Source of the DNA: Fomes fomentarius | Lineage: Eukaryota > Basidiomycota > Agaricomycetes > Polyporales > Polyporaceae | NCBI GenBank assembly: GCA_022606135.1 | Contig: JABYQN010000002.1 | Coordinates: 2,728,001-2,792,000, forward strand | Direction: 5' to 3' | Length of the DNA stretch: 64,000 nucleotides | Shown here: in pieces, positions 9,510-20,865 of the stretch | Layout of the letters: the number at the start of each line of letters is the position of its first letter | Numbering within the stretch: the stretch's first letter is position 1 | Notes under the pieces: model-generated | What the model saw: the letters and a program-made list of their open reading frames with translations, nothing else | Told to the model about the DNA's origin: nothing | The model's database searches: none | Position numbers and translations under genes: made by a program

Positions 9510-12500
9510 CTAACGAGTATGATAGTCCACCTCCTCGTCCTCCGCGCCCAACAGCCACCCAATGCCCTTCTGCAGCACCCGCGTAGCCTGCTCCGAGACG
9601 ACGTGCCCCCGGTCTGATCCCGTCCGGCTCGCGCTCCTGGAGCGGTCAGAGTCCTGCGACAGGTACGACCTGCCCCTAACACCGCCCAACGAGAACGGGA
9701 TGTTCGCAGCGACGCTGAACGCCTTGTTTGCGAACGCAGCAGCGTTGGGGGACGCCGGGATGTGCATCTGCATGTTCTGCAGACGCGCCGCAAGGGATGC
9801 GACTGCATCGGCCCCCGCAGCACCAGCACCACCACGCCGGCGCGATGCACTGCTACTCACCCGGCGCGAGCCGTGCTTCCGCACTGCCAGGGTCTCCCGG
9901 CGCTCTGCGATGTCCTCGTCCTCCAGCGCCCGCCAGACGTGCAGTATGTCTGGCAGCCTCTCCGCTGGACAGAACTCGAGCGCGCGCCCTAGGAGCGCGA
10001 GCTTCTTCTGCACGTCGGGGAACTCGGGATGGCGGCCGAGTTGGAAGCACGTCAGCCAGCAGACCTCGCTCGCCTGCTGGATGCTGGGCTCCGCCGGGCC
10101 GAGTTGGTGAGACGAGCGCAGGAGGAGGACGGTGTTGACCATGGTCTCGCTGGCCTCGTACGCGCGCGCAAAGTCGTCCGCCTGGAGCGCGGTCTCTGCG
10201 AGCATGGCGAGCGTCTTGACTTCGGCGGTGATGTCTCCCCGGAAGCCGAGCTTGTGGACGAGATCGAGGATGACTTCGGTGTGCTTGTAGGCGTCATGGC
10301 TGCTGGAGAGGACGCGGGACACCAGTGACAGGCGGTCTTTCGTCAGCCGAATCTCGATGGGTGAGACGGGGATACCGGGACGGGACATGAGGTTAAAAGA
10401 GCACAGTCGGGAAGTCGCCTCGATGAACTCCTTTTCTTGGATAATGCGGTCCGATTGTGCAGGGACGTCGAGACTGGAGATGGGGATGCTCAACACTCTG
10501 TCGTCCAGTCGGAGAGAAGGAACGGTACGTACCAGTCATAGGCAAGCTTCATGTCACCGAAGTGGTAGTTCCCAGAAGTCGCATTGTCGTAGAACTCTTG
10601 CGAGCATGACAGACAGATATCTTCGATAACCTGTTGATCGAGGGATAGCTCTACATCGGGCGAGTGTAGCAAATTCTTCGCAATATCAAAGTCTAGTCAT
10701 CCATGTATTAGCATTGTCAGCGGACGCCCTACTCGTAACGGCCACTTACTGCCAGTGCTAAGCAGACCGCTAAAGAAGATTCGAATGATGTCATCCCTTG
10801 ACAAGAGCGAGAACGCGCTTCTTGAGCCCGGCTCCCCGGTCCCAGCGAGCTTGAGCATATCTTCCAGTAACCATTCCCAGTCTTCCTGCGTGTCGAGCTT
10901 GTCGTCAGACGTATTCGCCCGTCTGGCCATACGACTCGCTCGAGAGCGCTGCTCCGAAATGTTGGAACCGCTCTGCAGGAACCATCGCAGAGGTGCGGGT
11001 ACACTCCAACGCGCAAGAATCTCTCCGGACTCCAAGTGAATGTCGAGCACGTCCAGAGCTCGAGACAGGGATGTGGTGGGCAGCGGTTTGAAGAACAGCA
11101 AGAGGTCAGACGGTGTAGTGCGGGGCTGGGTAGTGGAAGGGGTCAGGAAATCGCCCAGAGACGCGATGGTAGTGTCCGTTTCGTCGGCCGATTCTTCGTC
11201 CTCCTCTGGCGTATCCCATGCGGGAAGGCACTCGAAGATGCGGCTCATGGTTGGCCATTCGTCCAGGCTGTCACTACCATATAGGCACGCGAGCGCAAGA
11301 CGAGCCATATCCTGGTCGTCCTTGATGATGCGTTGACCCTGAGTCAAGGTTGGCTTCGACGCCTCGAATATCGCAGCGACGATTTTCAAGGGCGCGTTTA
11401 GAATGTAGTCGTGTAGTAGACGCGTGTTGAGGGAGGGATCCGGCTTTCCCCTCCGCTCAGCGCGCAACTCTAGGACGAAGAGGTATGGCATGACGAGCTT
11501 TTGGATGTCGTTGGCGACAGTCATTTCAGTGGTATGTGCAAGGTATGCGCGTATGATATCCGCCGGCTGCATGGACCACCATCGTTCCAATGACCAGTCC
11601 TCCGTTGCACTATCCTCACCCTGAGGTGCATCATAGACCAGTCGTGCGATGAGGCTCAGCTCCTCCCCAACTTCATCCAGTCCCGAGACACCTTGAGACG
11701 CGGCATGTTGTACCAAAGCGAGCGCCGCGTCCACCATACCCGTGGACACGAGGACATGCTCTATCCTGCGCAGGTACCAGGCGGACAACTCGGAGGAAGA
11801 CAAAGCAGTCGGCGTAGACGAGAGGTGTGATGGCTGCTGTAGCGCAGGGGACAGGGAGAGCTCGACCCCACACTCCTCAAGAGCTCGCGTGCATTTGGGC
11901 AATTCTGAGAAGTCGGCCTCCTCCCTCCATGGCTTGCATATCGGCTGTGGCTCCGTGTCGAGGGTGGGGTCGCAGGAAGGTAGGAGATTCCTGTACTCGG
12001 ACGCGAGGGCGTACTCCGGAATGCAGTCCAAGATTGTGAAGCGAAACGGCCACAGGGTCGAGCCATGCCGCTCAACGAGAATGTGGAGGGCCCGGAAGTG
12101 TTCCTGCGACGCGAGTACGCAAGCCGTCTCTTCCAACTGGGTCGTAAGAAAGCCAGAAAGAGGAATGGGGGCCTTGCCTGGCTTCTGTGCGGGCTGAGAG
12201 GGAGCAGCAGTCTCGTCCGCCCATGGATCATCCTCCCACTCCGCATCAATCACGTCCTCTTCACTGTCGTCCTCCACCGGGGCCTCCCTGCAGATTTCAA
12301 TCCATGTGTTGAGCCTGTCGAGTCGTTCTAGTAGCACTGCGCGTATCCGGCACAGTTGCGCGTCCGCGGGCTCGTCAGAGAAGTACGAGACGAGCGCAGC
12401 ATGCCTGGTCCGCTCCTCTGGGCTCCCTACTCTCGCCCCATCCTGCTCTTCGTCATCCTTCTCGGTAGATAGTCTTCCGGCGTGTGCTGCCGCGCTCCGG

Positions 12501-12724
12501 GCACGTTGCACTGTTGCCGAAGTCCGCTCTACTCCGAGGTCGACCAGGGCCCTTTGCACGGCCGCGTCGTCTAGTATGCGGTCAACACAGGCGGCAGCCA
12601 CCCAGAGCTCGTCGCGTATAGGTTGAAGCAGCGTTTCTACACTGTCCAGAGAGATTTCGCAGTCTGAGAGAGCTGTCCATTGTGTAGCAGAGTCCAGCGC
12701 GGAGGAGGGTGTGGCGGTCGACAT
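9510..12724 (-). CDS. SEC39: Dsl1-complex subunit Sec39
   Basis: Subunit of the ER tethering complex (Dsl1/NRZ) that receives COPI vesicles from the Golgi; the human relative is NBAS. Three exons (12724-10750, 10692-10533, 10488-9510) join in frame to 1037 codons plus stop. The start is MSTATPSSALDSATQWTALS; upstream frame lacks similarity. The protein is almost entirely helical. An acidic insert EDDSEEDVIDAEWEDDPWAD lies near residue 170. The C-terminal exon (SPIEIRLTKDRLSLVSRVLS and ALEFCPAERLPDILHVWRAL) is the conserved Sec39 core. The last ~110 residues are Ser/Arg-rich and low complexity. NIP7 lies upstream on the same strand, 280 bp away. Confidence 0.82.
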
Positions 12725-13004
12725 ACTAAGAGGCGGAGGCACGTGCAGACGTGGAGGGATCTGCAATGTATGACGTGGGCGACAGGCGACCGCCGTGGCT
12801 GCTCTCTCTCGCGTGCATTCAATTCCAAATTTCAAGGAGGCAGAAAAGTTGCAATATACATAACACTCGCGCGTGAATATCCTACTACTGTAGAGGCATC
12901 CTCTTCGAAGACTACACTGTACCGAGGCATGACGAGCCTTGGACACGGCCGAGCACTTCATATCCGAGCCAAGATACTCCCAAACCCACCCTTTAGGCCA
13001 TGCG

Positions 13005-13802
13005 TCAGAAGAGCGTTTCCTGATACACTGTCAGCAAAGCGGGCGACAGCGGAAACGAGCACACTTACTTCGTCCCGCAAGTATTCCCCAACGTCACTGG
13101 AAGCCTGTTGAACAAATGGGCAGGATATAGACATATAGTACACGCACGCTTGGTGGAATACGATGATTGCAGTGGGATCAAGTTTGCGAGTATCAATTGT
13201 TGAGCGAGCAGTCACACCAAATCCCTGTTGGAGCATTAGGGTGCCGAAAAGGATGGGCAGCGTTTGCGACGTACCAGAGGAATGTCATTCATACTGAACA
13301 CAACCACTCCTTGGTGCTCTGGAGTATCTTCCGTTATGCGACCAAGGTGCGCCTTGAGTACATGGTTGCCGTATAGGAAGGGCATCTCTCCATTTGGCTT
13401 GATCCAGACCTGCATCCTGCCATGTGCCTCCCGCTCAACGACTACAGACAAGCGGACGCACCTTGTATTTTGCATATTGCGCCAGGTAATCCAATGCAGT
13501 GATATGGAGCTTGAACTTCCCGCTTTTTGAGAACTTGCCAAAGCAAGTGCCAAGGCTCACGAGATTAGGCCGTGCGACAGATATGGCGAGTCGCATCGAT
13601 GACTCGGACACATAGAAGACACGATCCTTTTGCAAACGGAAACAATGCGGTTCATCCTGACGGTCTATTAGGTGCACAAGGTTCTTGCCCTGAGTCGGAA
13701 AGTCAGCATAAGTTCCTGATTCCCCAAGTGATAAACACGCACGATGTAGTTTGCTAGCTTCGTAAAGACCGCCTTACTCTCTTCTTCAGTGAGGGGACGC
13801 AT
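13005..13802 (-). CDS. NIP7: 60S ribosome biogenesis factor Nip7 (PUA domain)
   Basis: Nucleolar PUA-domain RNA-binding protein required for 27S pre-rRNA processing and 60S assembly. Six short exons on the minus strand give about 180 aa, the family length. The start is [20 protein letters not shown]. Next come [74 protein letters not shown], a [12 protein letters not shown] strand and [17 protein letters not shown]. The protein closes with DVGEYLRDE and ETLF. The final exon is just four codons plus stop (E-T-L-F) after the donor at about 13070. All junctions are GT-AG. The promoter is shared with ureD. Confidence 0.93.
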
Positions 13803-14006
13803 GGTAGCTTGGTGGCTTGGGAAGGACGAAGAGCAGAGTTGAGCTGGGCACTATTGCGGGCGAAGCGAAGCGAGACCAAAAAGTTGCAGCATCGGGCCGC
13901 TCGATCTGAGCCACGTGCAAGATCGAAGTTGGATCTATGGGCGCCTGTGTACACTGAAGCCTGAAGTTGCTAAGCCAAATATTCCTTCTACTATCTGCCA
14001 TCGCAC
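13803..14006. promoter_or_regulatory. Bidirectional promoter NIP7 / ureD
   Basis: Only 204 bp separate the two divergent ATGs, so both promoters must fit or overlap here. A direct or inverted control motif could not be identified by eye, and no TATA box is obvious. Confidence 0.6.
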
Positions 14007-14955
14007 ATGTCGTCCTCAACGATCGAGCCAGGGAACGGACGTGTCGTCTTGCACAATAGTGGCTCTGGCAATGTTTTCTCCGAGTTAGCCGCAAGTTACC
14101 CACTCAAAGTGCTCTCCCCACAACTCTCCGGTCTCGACGTTTCAATTGTGTACGTACTCACGTACGGAGGTGGGCTTGTAGGGGGCGATCGCACGCAATT
14201 AGACGTCGAGGTACACGACGGGACTCGTCTATGTTTACTCTCACAAGTGCGGACCTCATGGCTTCTCACCACAGTGGTTATTGACCACAGCGTTGCAGGG
14301 CTCTACCAAAGTCTTCAAAGCAAGACCAGGTCAACGACGCTCCGTTCGTGCTCAAACCAACTATGCCACTACTCAACGGCTGGACATCAAAGTAATGCCT
14401 AATAGTGCACTATTCCTCCTCCCTGATCCTGTTACCTGCTTTCGTGCCGCCGAATATCACCAGATACAAACATTCCACCTTTCCGAAGGGTCTTCCTTGG
14501 TACTATTGGATCGGATTACCTCCGGGCGCAAGTCCCTAGGCGAGGAATGGGTGTTCAAGAAGTACTACAGCCTAAATGATATCTGGGTATGCGGCAATCG
14601 AATAGCCAAGGATGCCATGCTGCTCGAGGAACGCGACTCACCTAGTGCACTGAACCCACGGTCGCTGGCCGAGTCCTTGGCTCCCTACTCCTGCTACGCG
14701 ACAGTCATCATGTATGGTCCGCTCGTTCAAGGCATAATACAACATCTCAGTACGACATATGCGACGATCACAGTCTACAAGCAAAGTGCGCCCCCTTCCC
14801 TCCTCTGGTCACTCAGTCCAATATGCGATGGCAAAGGATGCGTGGTGAGGGTGGCGGGGAAGGAGTCCGAAGATGTCAAGCATTGGCTGGGGGACTCCTT
14901 GCGAGACTTGCAGCAGGTGTTGGGGATAGACGTCTACAGGAGAGCATTTGCTTGA
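14007..14955 (+). CDS. ureD: Urease accessory protein UreD
   Basis: Chaperone that, with UreF and UreG, delivers nickel to apo-urease. Two exons (14007-14246 and 14299-14955, 52-nt intron) give 298 aa. Family marks are LTYGGGLVGGDRTQLDVEVH followed by GTRLCLLSQ, then GSTKVFKARPGQ after the splice, a LDIKVMPNSALFLLPDPVTC strand, the FRAAEYHQIQTFHL block, and LVLLDRITSGRKSLGEEWVF. The length and order match fungal UreD. No urease, UreF or UreG gene lies in this window. The next gene downstream is an MFS permease on the same strand. Confidence 0.9.
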
Positions 14956-15438
14956 CCGGATGCTAGCCTGGAAGCTCCAGGCCTCCCCGACTATTGTGGA
15001 CTCTAAAGGTTAGCTATGATCAAGTCCCTCTTCCTCGCTGTCCGAGTCGTTGAAGTGATATTCACTCAAGCTTATTGAAACCCGTCGCTATTTCTACCAT
15101 CCGCGTGCTGCCGTGTTCCTATCCACCATCAGGAAGCAAAACCCTCATCTCGCATCACGTAAGTCGACTCCATTGACCTGCAATCGTTTGGACTTACGTA
15201 CTTATGTAGAAGTGATATCAGGTCTTCACTCCGGAATTGTCGGTTACATCGCATGGGCGCTTAGATTGTGTATGTGCACGGAATCCACTTGGTCCAATGA
15301 CCTCCGTTTCGGCGGTGATAGAAAGCAACATCAGCTTAGCCGCAATCCGAGTCAACTTCTTCCCGGTGCCCTGGCACGCTCCCTATATAAAAGCCTATCT
15401 TGTCTCCGTCGCCGGTGGTATCTCTCTCCCTCCCAATC
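14956..15438 (+). promoter_or_regulatory. Intergenic with TATA box before the MFS permease
   Basis: About 480 bp between ureD and the permease. A clear TATATAAAA box lies at 15384-15392, 47 bp before the permease ATG, followed by a pyrimidine-rich run (about 15410-15433), which makes a focused, probably regulated promoter likely. The upstream part holds no recognisable gene. Confidence 0.6.
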
Positions 15439-17834
15439 ATGTCCGCGGAAAGTGTATCTCATAACTCGAAGGAGGCGAAGGACCCAGAGTCGGTGACGCT
15501 CCGCGACACATCCGGCGAGAGTGCGAACGTCTACCGTCCAGATGTAGACACGTCGGACGTCGACGAGCGCAAGCTCATGAGAAGGATTGATTGGCATGTG
15601 GTGCCGTGGCTTGCAGTGCTCTACCTTCTGAACTTCCTCGATCGCGGAAGTATTGGTAATGCGAAGGTGAGCAGCGCTGATATGACATCATCCTCTGATT
15701 GCTCACGACTCTCAATTCATAGTTATACCACATGACCGACGATCTGCACATCACAGACAAGCAGTATCTCATTGCACTCACCGTGTTCTTCTTCCCTTAT
15801 TCCCTGTTTGAGGTCAGTACTCAGCCTTCGATTGAAAAAGCGATTTACGCACACACGGCAATCAGCTTCCGAGCAATGTCGCGCTCAAGAGGCTTCGTCC
15901 GTCACGATGGCTCTCGTTCATAATGTTGGTGTGGGGAATCGCGATGGTGAGATGACGCTGCCTACTGTCAGGAGTGTATTCTGACCCAATGCAGACTTTT
16001 CACGGGTTGATCACGGATTATGCTGGCCTTGTTGGTCAGTAAGGGCTTATCCAAGTGCTACCAATCACTTAACCCGCCCCTTGATGATCCAGGGCTCCGG
16101 TTCCTCCTGGGACTTGCCGAAGCTGGACTTTACCCCGGAGTGGTCTTCTACATGTCGTGGTAAGTAATCAGCGCGACGCTATCTTAGCTTTCTAGCAGCA
16201 ACTGACAGAGACCAATATAGTTGGTATAGACGTGATGAGTTAGGAACTCGCGTTGGCGTGTTCTTTTCGTCCGCAACCATCGCTGGAGCGTTCAGTGGGC
16301 ACGTTTCCATTCGGTCTCTCACCTACGTCTCACGGAATCTTTGTAGGTGGGCTCCTCGCCGCCGCTATAGCAAACATGGATGGAGTTGGCGGAAAGCCTG
16401 GTTGGGCGTGGATATTCATCCTGGAGGGACTTGCGACGGTGCTTTGCGCCATCGCGTCATTCTTCATCCTATCAGACTTTCCGGATACGGCCAAGTTCCT
16501 CTCGGAAACTGAACGTATGTGCTTGTCATGCTTTCGGCATTGTACAATAGCTCACTACAAGTCGTTGACTGCAGGCGTCTGGGTTATCCGTCGACTGCAA
16601 GCGGACATGAAGTTTAGTGCGGGTGGAGAGTCGTTCAAGATGAAGTACGTCTGGCAGTCCCTCGTTGACTGGAAGACCTGGCTAGCTAGTAAGTCGTAGT
16701 GCTGGTCTTCATGGTGCATCGGTTGATCTCGTTATCAGTGGGCATATACATGGGCTTGTGAGTGTTGCGTTCACAGCACCAGCAGCCTCATGGCTGACCA
16801 GCCAGTGCAGTGATGGACCCCTCTTCGCATTTTCTCTCTTCACGCCCTCTATCATCAATCAACTGGGCTTCCAGGCTACCGCTGCCAACTTGCTATCAGT
16901 TCCCGTTTATGCATGGGCGTGTATCATGACCGTCGGTGTCGGCTTCTGGGGAGACAGAGTCAAGACTCGCGCGTGGATCAATTTGTCAGGCTCATGATTT
17001 CTCGTGAGATTTACGCATCACTGACGGCTTTTTGAAAGAGGACTTTTTGGAAGCGGTAAGTCATGAATTCCCACATATCGTTTCGAGCATGCGGGTCTGA
17101 TCGTGTACCAGGTCTTGTTGGATACGTTATCCTGATCTGCTCTTCAAACCCATCGCTTTCGTACTTTGCGGTATACCTCGCAGCGTCGTGAGTCACCGGA
17201 CGATCTGCTCATATTCCTAGCACTACGCTGATCGCGTCTGCTCGTACATAGGTCGATCTACCCGACTATCCGTACGTGCTCATTGTTCTTTGCCTTCTAC
17301 GCTCCTTCAATCTGATCCACTCCTGAATGATGATCATGCACTGCAGCGAACTCTGTGTCAGTGTCATTTGAGGACATATGCTTCCTGTAGCTGATGGAAT
17401 GTCACAGTGCTTGGATCTCGAGCAATATCGAAGGCTCGTACAAACGCAGCGCCGTCCTAGCAATGGCGATAGGATGGGGCAACCTGAACGGTGCTGTCAC
17501 GTCCAACGTCGTATGTCCTGTGTGTTCTACATATGCTGAGAGTGGCTGATACCTTTTGCTTTTCCGTGGATAGTACCGCGCCGTTGACAAGCCCTGGTAC
17601 AGACTGGGTCACGGAATCGTCCTCGCATACATTGGCATCGGCTGGCTCAGCTCGCTTGCATTGTACTTCTTCTTGAAACACGAGAATGCACTTCGTCAAC
17701 GTGGACTGCGAGATGAAGTCATCGACGGCGTCGAGAACGACACTGCGGACGAGAAGAACGGACATTTCGATAGCGTACAAGCTGCAAAAATAGAGAAGGG
17801 AGATTTGTGGAGTGGCTTCCGTTACTCCCTCTGA
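15439..17834 (+). CDS. MFS permease, anion:cation symporter (Dal5/Tna1-like)
   Basis: Plasma-membrane major facilitator with the allantoate/nicotinate permease look. About 16 small exons (15 introns) join in frame. The N-terminal tail ends in RRIDWHVVPWLAVLYLLNFL DRGSIGNAK, the ACS-family first helix with the DR-x-x-x-GNA motif. Later come LRFLLGLAEAGLYPGVVFYM, a GWAWIFILEGLATVLCAI helix, LSDFPDTAKFLSETE, GFDGPLFAFSLFTPSIINQL, and near the end NSVAWISSNIEGSYKRSAVL and AIGWGNLNGAVTSNVY. The soluble tail is FLKHENALRQRGLRDE to YSL. Substrate cannot be read from sequence; a small organic anion such as a nitrogen source is plausible. It is tandem with ureD, which may be chance. Confidence 0.82.
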
Positions 17835-18049
17835 CTATGATTCCCGCGGCTGCTGCAGGCGATGCATAACATTAGCTTACACACACGTTTGGTTGCAAAG
17901 AGTCAGGGACCCTGTATTAGTCTGAGTAGTGTGCGGTGGATGTACGATAGATACAACCTCGGATACAAGCTAGCGCGAGGGTACGATAGGTCCAGAGCGA
18001 GCAACTCCCATTAGATCTCAGGAGATATCTCCACATGCTGAGTACAGTA

Positions 18050-20627
18050 CTATAGACGTGTATCCTCTATCCGCTTGGCCGCTGGTGCAGGCGTTGGCGT
18101 CGGGTCGGATGGCGGAGTGGTTGATGACACACTCTCTTCTAGTGGTGGAGGAGCGCTGCGCTCCTGGCTGTTCTCCTCTAACCACTTGTCCATGGCATCC
18201 TTGCGATTTGCAAACGGTCTTGGACCGAGCAGCTTGATCATGTCCTCACTACAGCATGCACGTCAGTGGCCGTCGCTACGGGAGGATCGTCGCCTAGACT
18301 CACCGAACGATCACCTCCTTTTCAAGGAGCAGCTTCGCGACCTTCTCGACGTCGTCCTTGTGCTTGGTGAGTAGCTCTGTTGTTCGCTGGTGGGCATGCC
18401 TAAAACAACATGCGTCAGCGATGTATGGATCGTGCTTGACAGATGGTAACATACACAATCATCTTCCGTACTTGGTCATCGAGCATCTCGGCGGTCTTCT
18501 CGCTGAACGGCTTCACCAGGGACTCCTGTGTTGCGTTCGCGCCGCCATAACTGACCGGCCCAACGACATCGTTCATGCCGTAGTTGGCAACGGCCTCGAA
18601 GGCGATCCGGGTGATCTTTTGTAGATCATCCTGAGCACCAGTGGTGATGTTGTCGTGACCGAAGAAGATCTCCTCTGATACACGACCGCCAAGTGTCATG
18701 CAAATCCTGTCGATCATTTGAGGAGTGGAGAGCAAGTACCGATCAGGTGGAAGGTACTGCACGGAATGCGTCAGTACAGCAACTGGACGGAAAGCACGAG
18801 CGCATTCACCTTGGCATAACCGAGTGCACCTACTCCGCGAGGGATGATGCTGACCTTGAGCAATGGGTCGGCATGCTCAAGGAACCAACCGCAGATCGCA
18901 TGTCCTGCTTCGTGGTAAGCGACGGTCTTCTTCTCCTCCGGACTGAGCAGCCTGCTCTTCCGCTCCAGGCCAACGATGACACGCTCGATCGCGGCCTCAA
19001 AGTCGTCCTCGGTGACGTATTCGTTGCCGACGCGAGCGGCGTGCAACGCAGCCTCGTTACAGACGTTGGCAACGTCCGCACCAGAGAATCCGGGAGTAAG
19101 CACTGCAAGCTTCTCTGCGAATCTCTCGCGATCGGGGAGCGTGTCAGAAAGGCGCAGGGGCTTGAGGTGCACCATGAAAATGCCCCGACGTCCGACGACG
19201 TCGGGGCGGTCAACGGTGATGTGCCGGTCAAACCGACCAGGGCGCATGAGCGCAGAGTCAAGGACGTCCGGTCGGTTGGTACCTGCGAGGACTACGACGT
19301 GCTCTTGCGTACCGAAACCGTCCATCTCCACTAGGAGCTGATTGAGTGTTTGCTCGCGTTCGTCGTTTCCGCCGAAGCCCTTGCCCTTGCCACGAGACTT
19401 CCCAATGGCATCAATCTCGTCAATGAAGATAATTGATGGCGCGTTCTTCTTCGCCGTCGCGAACAGGTCGCGAACACGGGAAGAACCGACACCGACGAAG
19501 AGCTCGACGAATTCAGAACCAGATACGGAGTAGAAGGGTACGCCAGCCTCTCCGGCTGTCGCCTTCGCGAGTAAGGTCTTACCGGTACCGGGTGGACCGG
19601 ACAGGATGGCTCCTCGAGGAATCTTTGCGCCGAGTCGCTCGTACCTTGAAGGTTCCTTGAGGAAAGACACGAACTCCATGATCTCCACCTTCGCCTCATC
19701 CATGCCAGCGATGTCCGCGAATCGGACCCTGATGTCGGTCTCGTTGTTGAACATCTTAGCCTTGCTCTTCCCGACGCTGAAGATGCCTCCGCTTCCGCCT
19801 GTTGTGCCCCCTGCACGACGCGAGAGGTAGATCATGATACCGGCGAAGAGGAGTGTAGGACCGAAGCTGAGGACGTAGTTGAAGGTAGAAACCTCTTCGT
19901 GATACGAGACGGGGATGCGCTCGTGTGACGGGATGTTCAGCTCGTGTTGCGCCTCATCTAGCTTCCTCTCGAAGGCCTCTACTGAGCCGATGGAGAAGTA
20001 GTACTCGCCTCCGCCAGCAGGCGCTGTGGGATACATGGCGCCAGTAGCGTTTGAGTGCAGCTTGACGCGAACCTTGGACCGGTTCACGACGGTGAGGCTG
20101 TCAACGAGACCCTTGTCCAGGAATGCCGTCCTGAACTCCTGCCATGTGATCTCGCGAGCGGAAGGGTACGAAGACGAAGAAACGGCGAAGAAGATGGCAG
20201 CGGTGGTGGCGAGGAGTGCAAGCTGCCCGGGGTTAAACGGATTATTGTTTGTGTTCTGGTTCTCCTGCTTGTTGCGCCTGGACTCCCCATTCCGCTGCCT
20301 GTTGTCGTCCGGCTGGTCCGAGGCAGTACCGCGCTCTGCTTCCTGCTTCTTCTGGTGGTACCGCTGGAAAAAGCCCTCGAGTCCGTTCAACGGCTCCTCC
20401 TTCTGCTCCGCGTCCTTCCCCACTGTCTGCTTGTTCTCTACCTGTCCCTCCTCACTTTTCCCACTCTCCTCCGGTGTCTTGGAATTTGTTGGGGGCTTCT
20501 GGTCAGGTGTTGGATTGTTGTCGGACGGCGTAGCATAGTAGCGAGAAAATCTAGAGAGGGAGGCGACGGGCACAGCCGGTCGACGTGCGAGCACGGCGGC
20601 GCGCAGACGAAGAGAGCGAGACAGCAT
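18050..20627 (-). CDS. AFG3: Mitochondrial m-AAA protease Afg3/Yta10
   Basis: ATP-dependent zinc metalloprotease of the mitochondrial inner membrane, involved in protein quality control and in maturing ribosomal protein MrpL32 in yeast. The start [20 protein letters not shown] is a typical presequence, followed by a charged, disordered linker. Next come a membrane segment ([20 protein letters not shown]), the intermembrane-space FtsH-extracellular fold and a second membrane helix ([16 protein letters not shown]). The AAA domain has Walker A GPPGTGKT, Walker [10 protein letters not shown] and arginine-finger region [11 protein letters not shown]. The peptidase has HEAGH and the third zinc ligand in TTGAQDD. 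The C-terminus reads [20 protein letters not shown], closer to Afg3/AFG3L2 than to Yta12. Four introns fall in the C-terminal third. Confidence 0.92.
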
Positions 20628-20865
20628 AGAGGAGGAGGAAGAGAGTGGAGGGTGAGCCTGGTGTGCTTCGTCAAGGATCGGGACGCGCGGGATGACTAAC
20701 TTAGCCCCTAGCATAGGGTTCTAAGTGGGTGCCGCACATGATCGTCACCCTCCCGTCCGCCCAGACTGAAGATTCATTCCGAGGCTACTGTCATCCACAA
20801 CATGACATTGGATGCTGTAATACGGGGGTATGACATATATCACTAAACAACGAGCGACAATTTTA

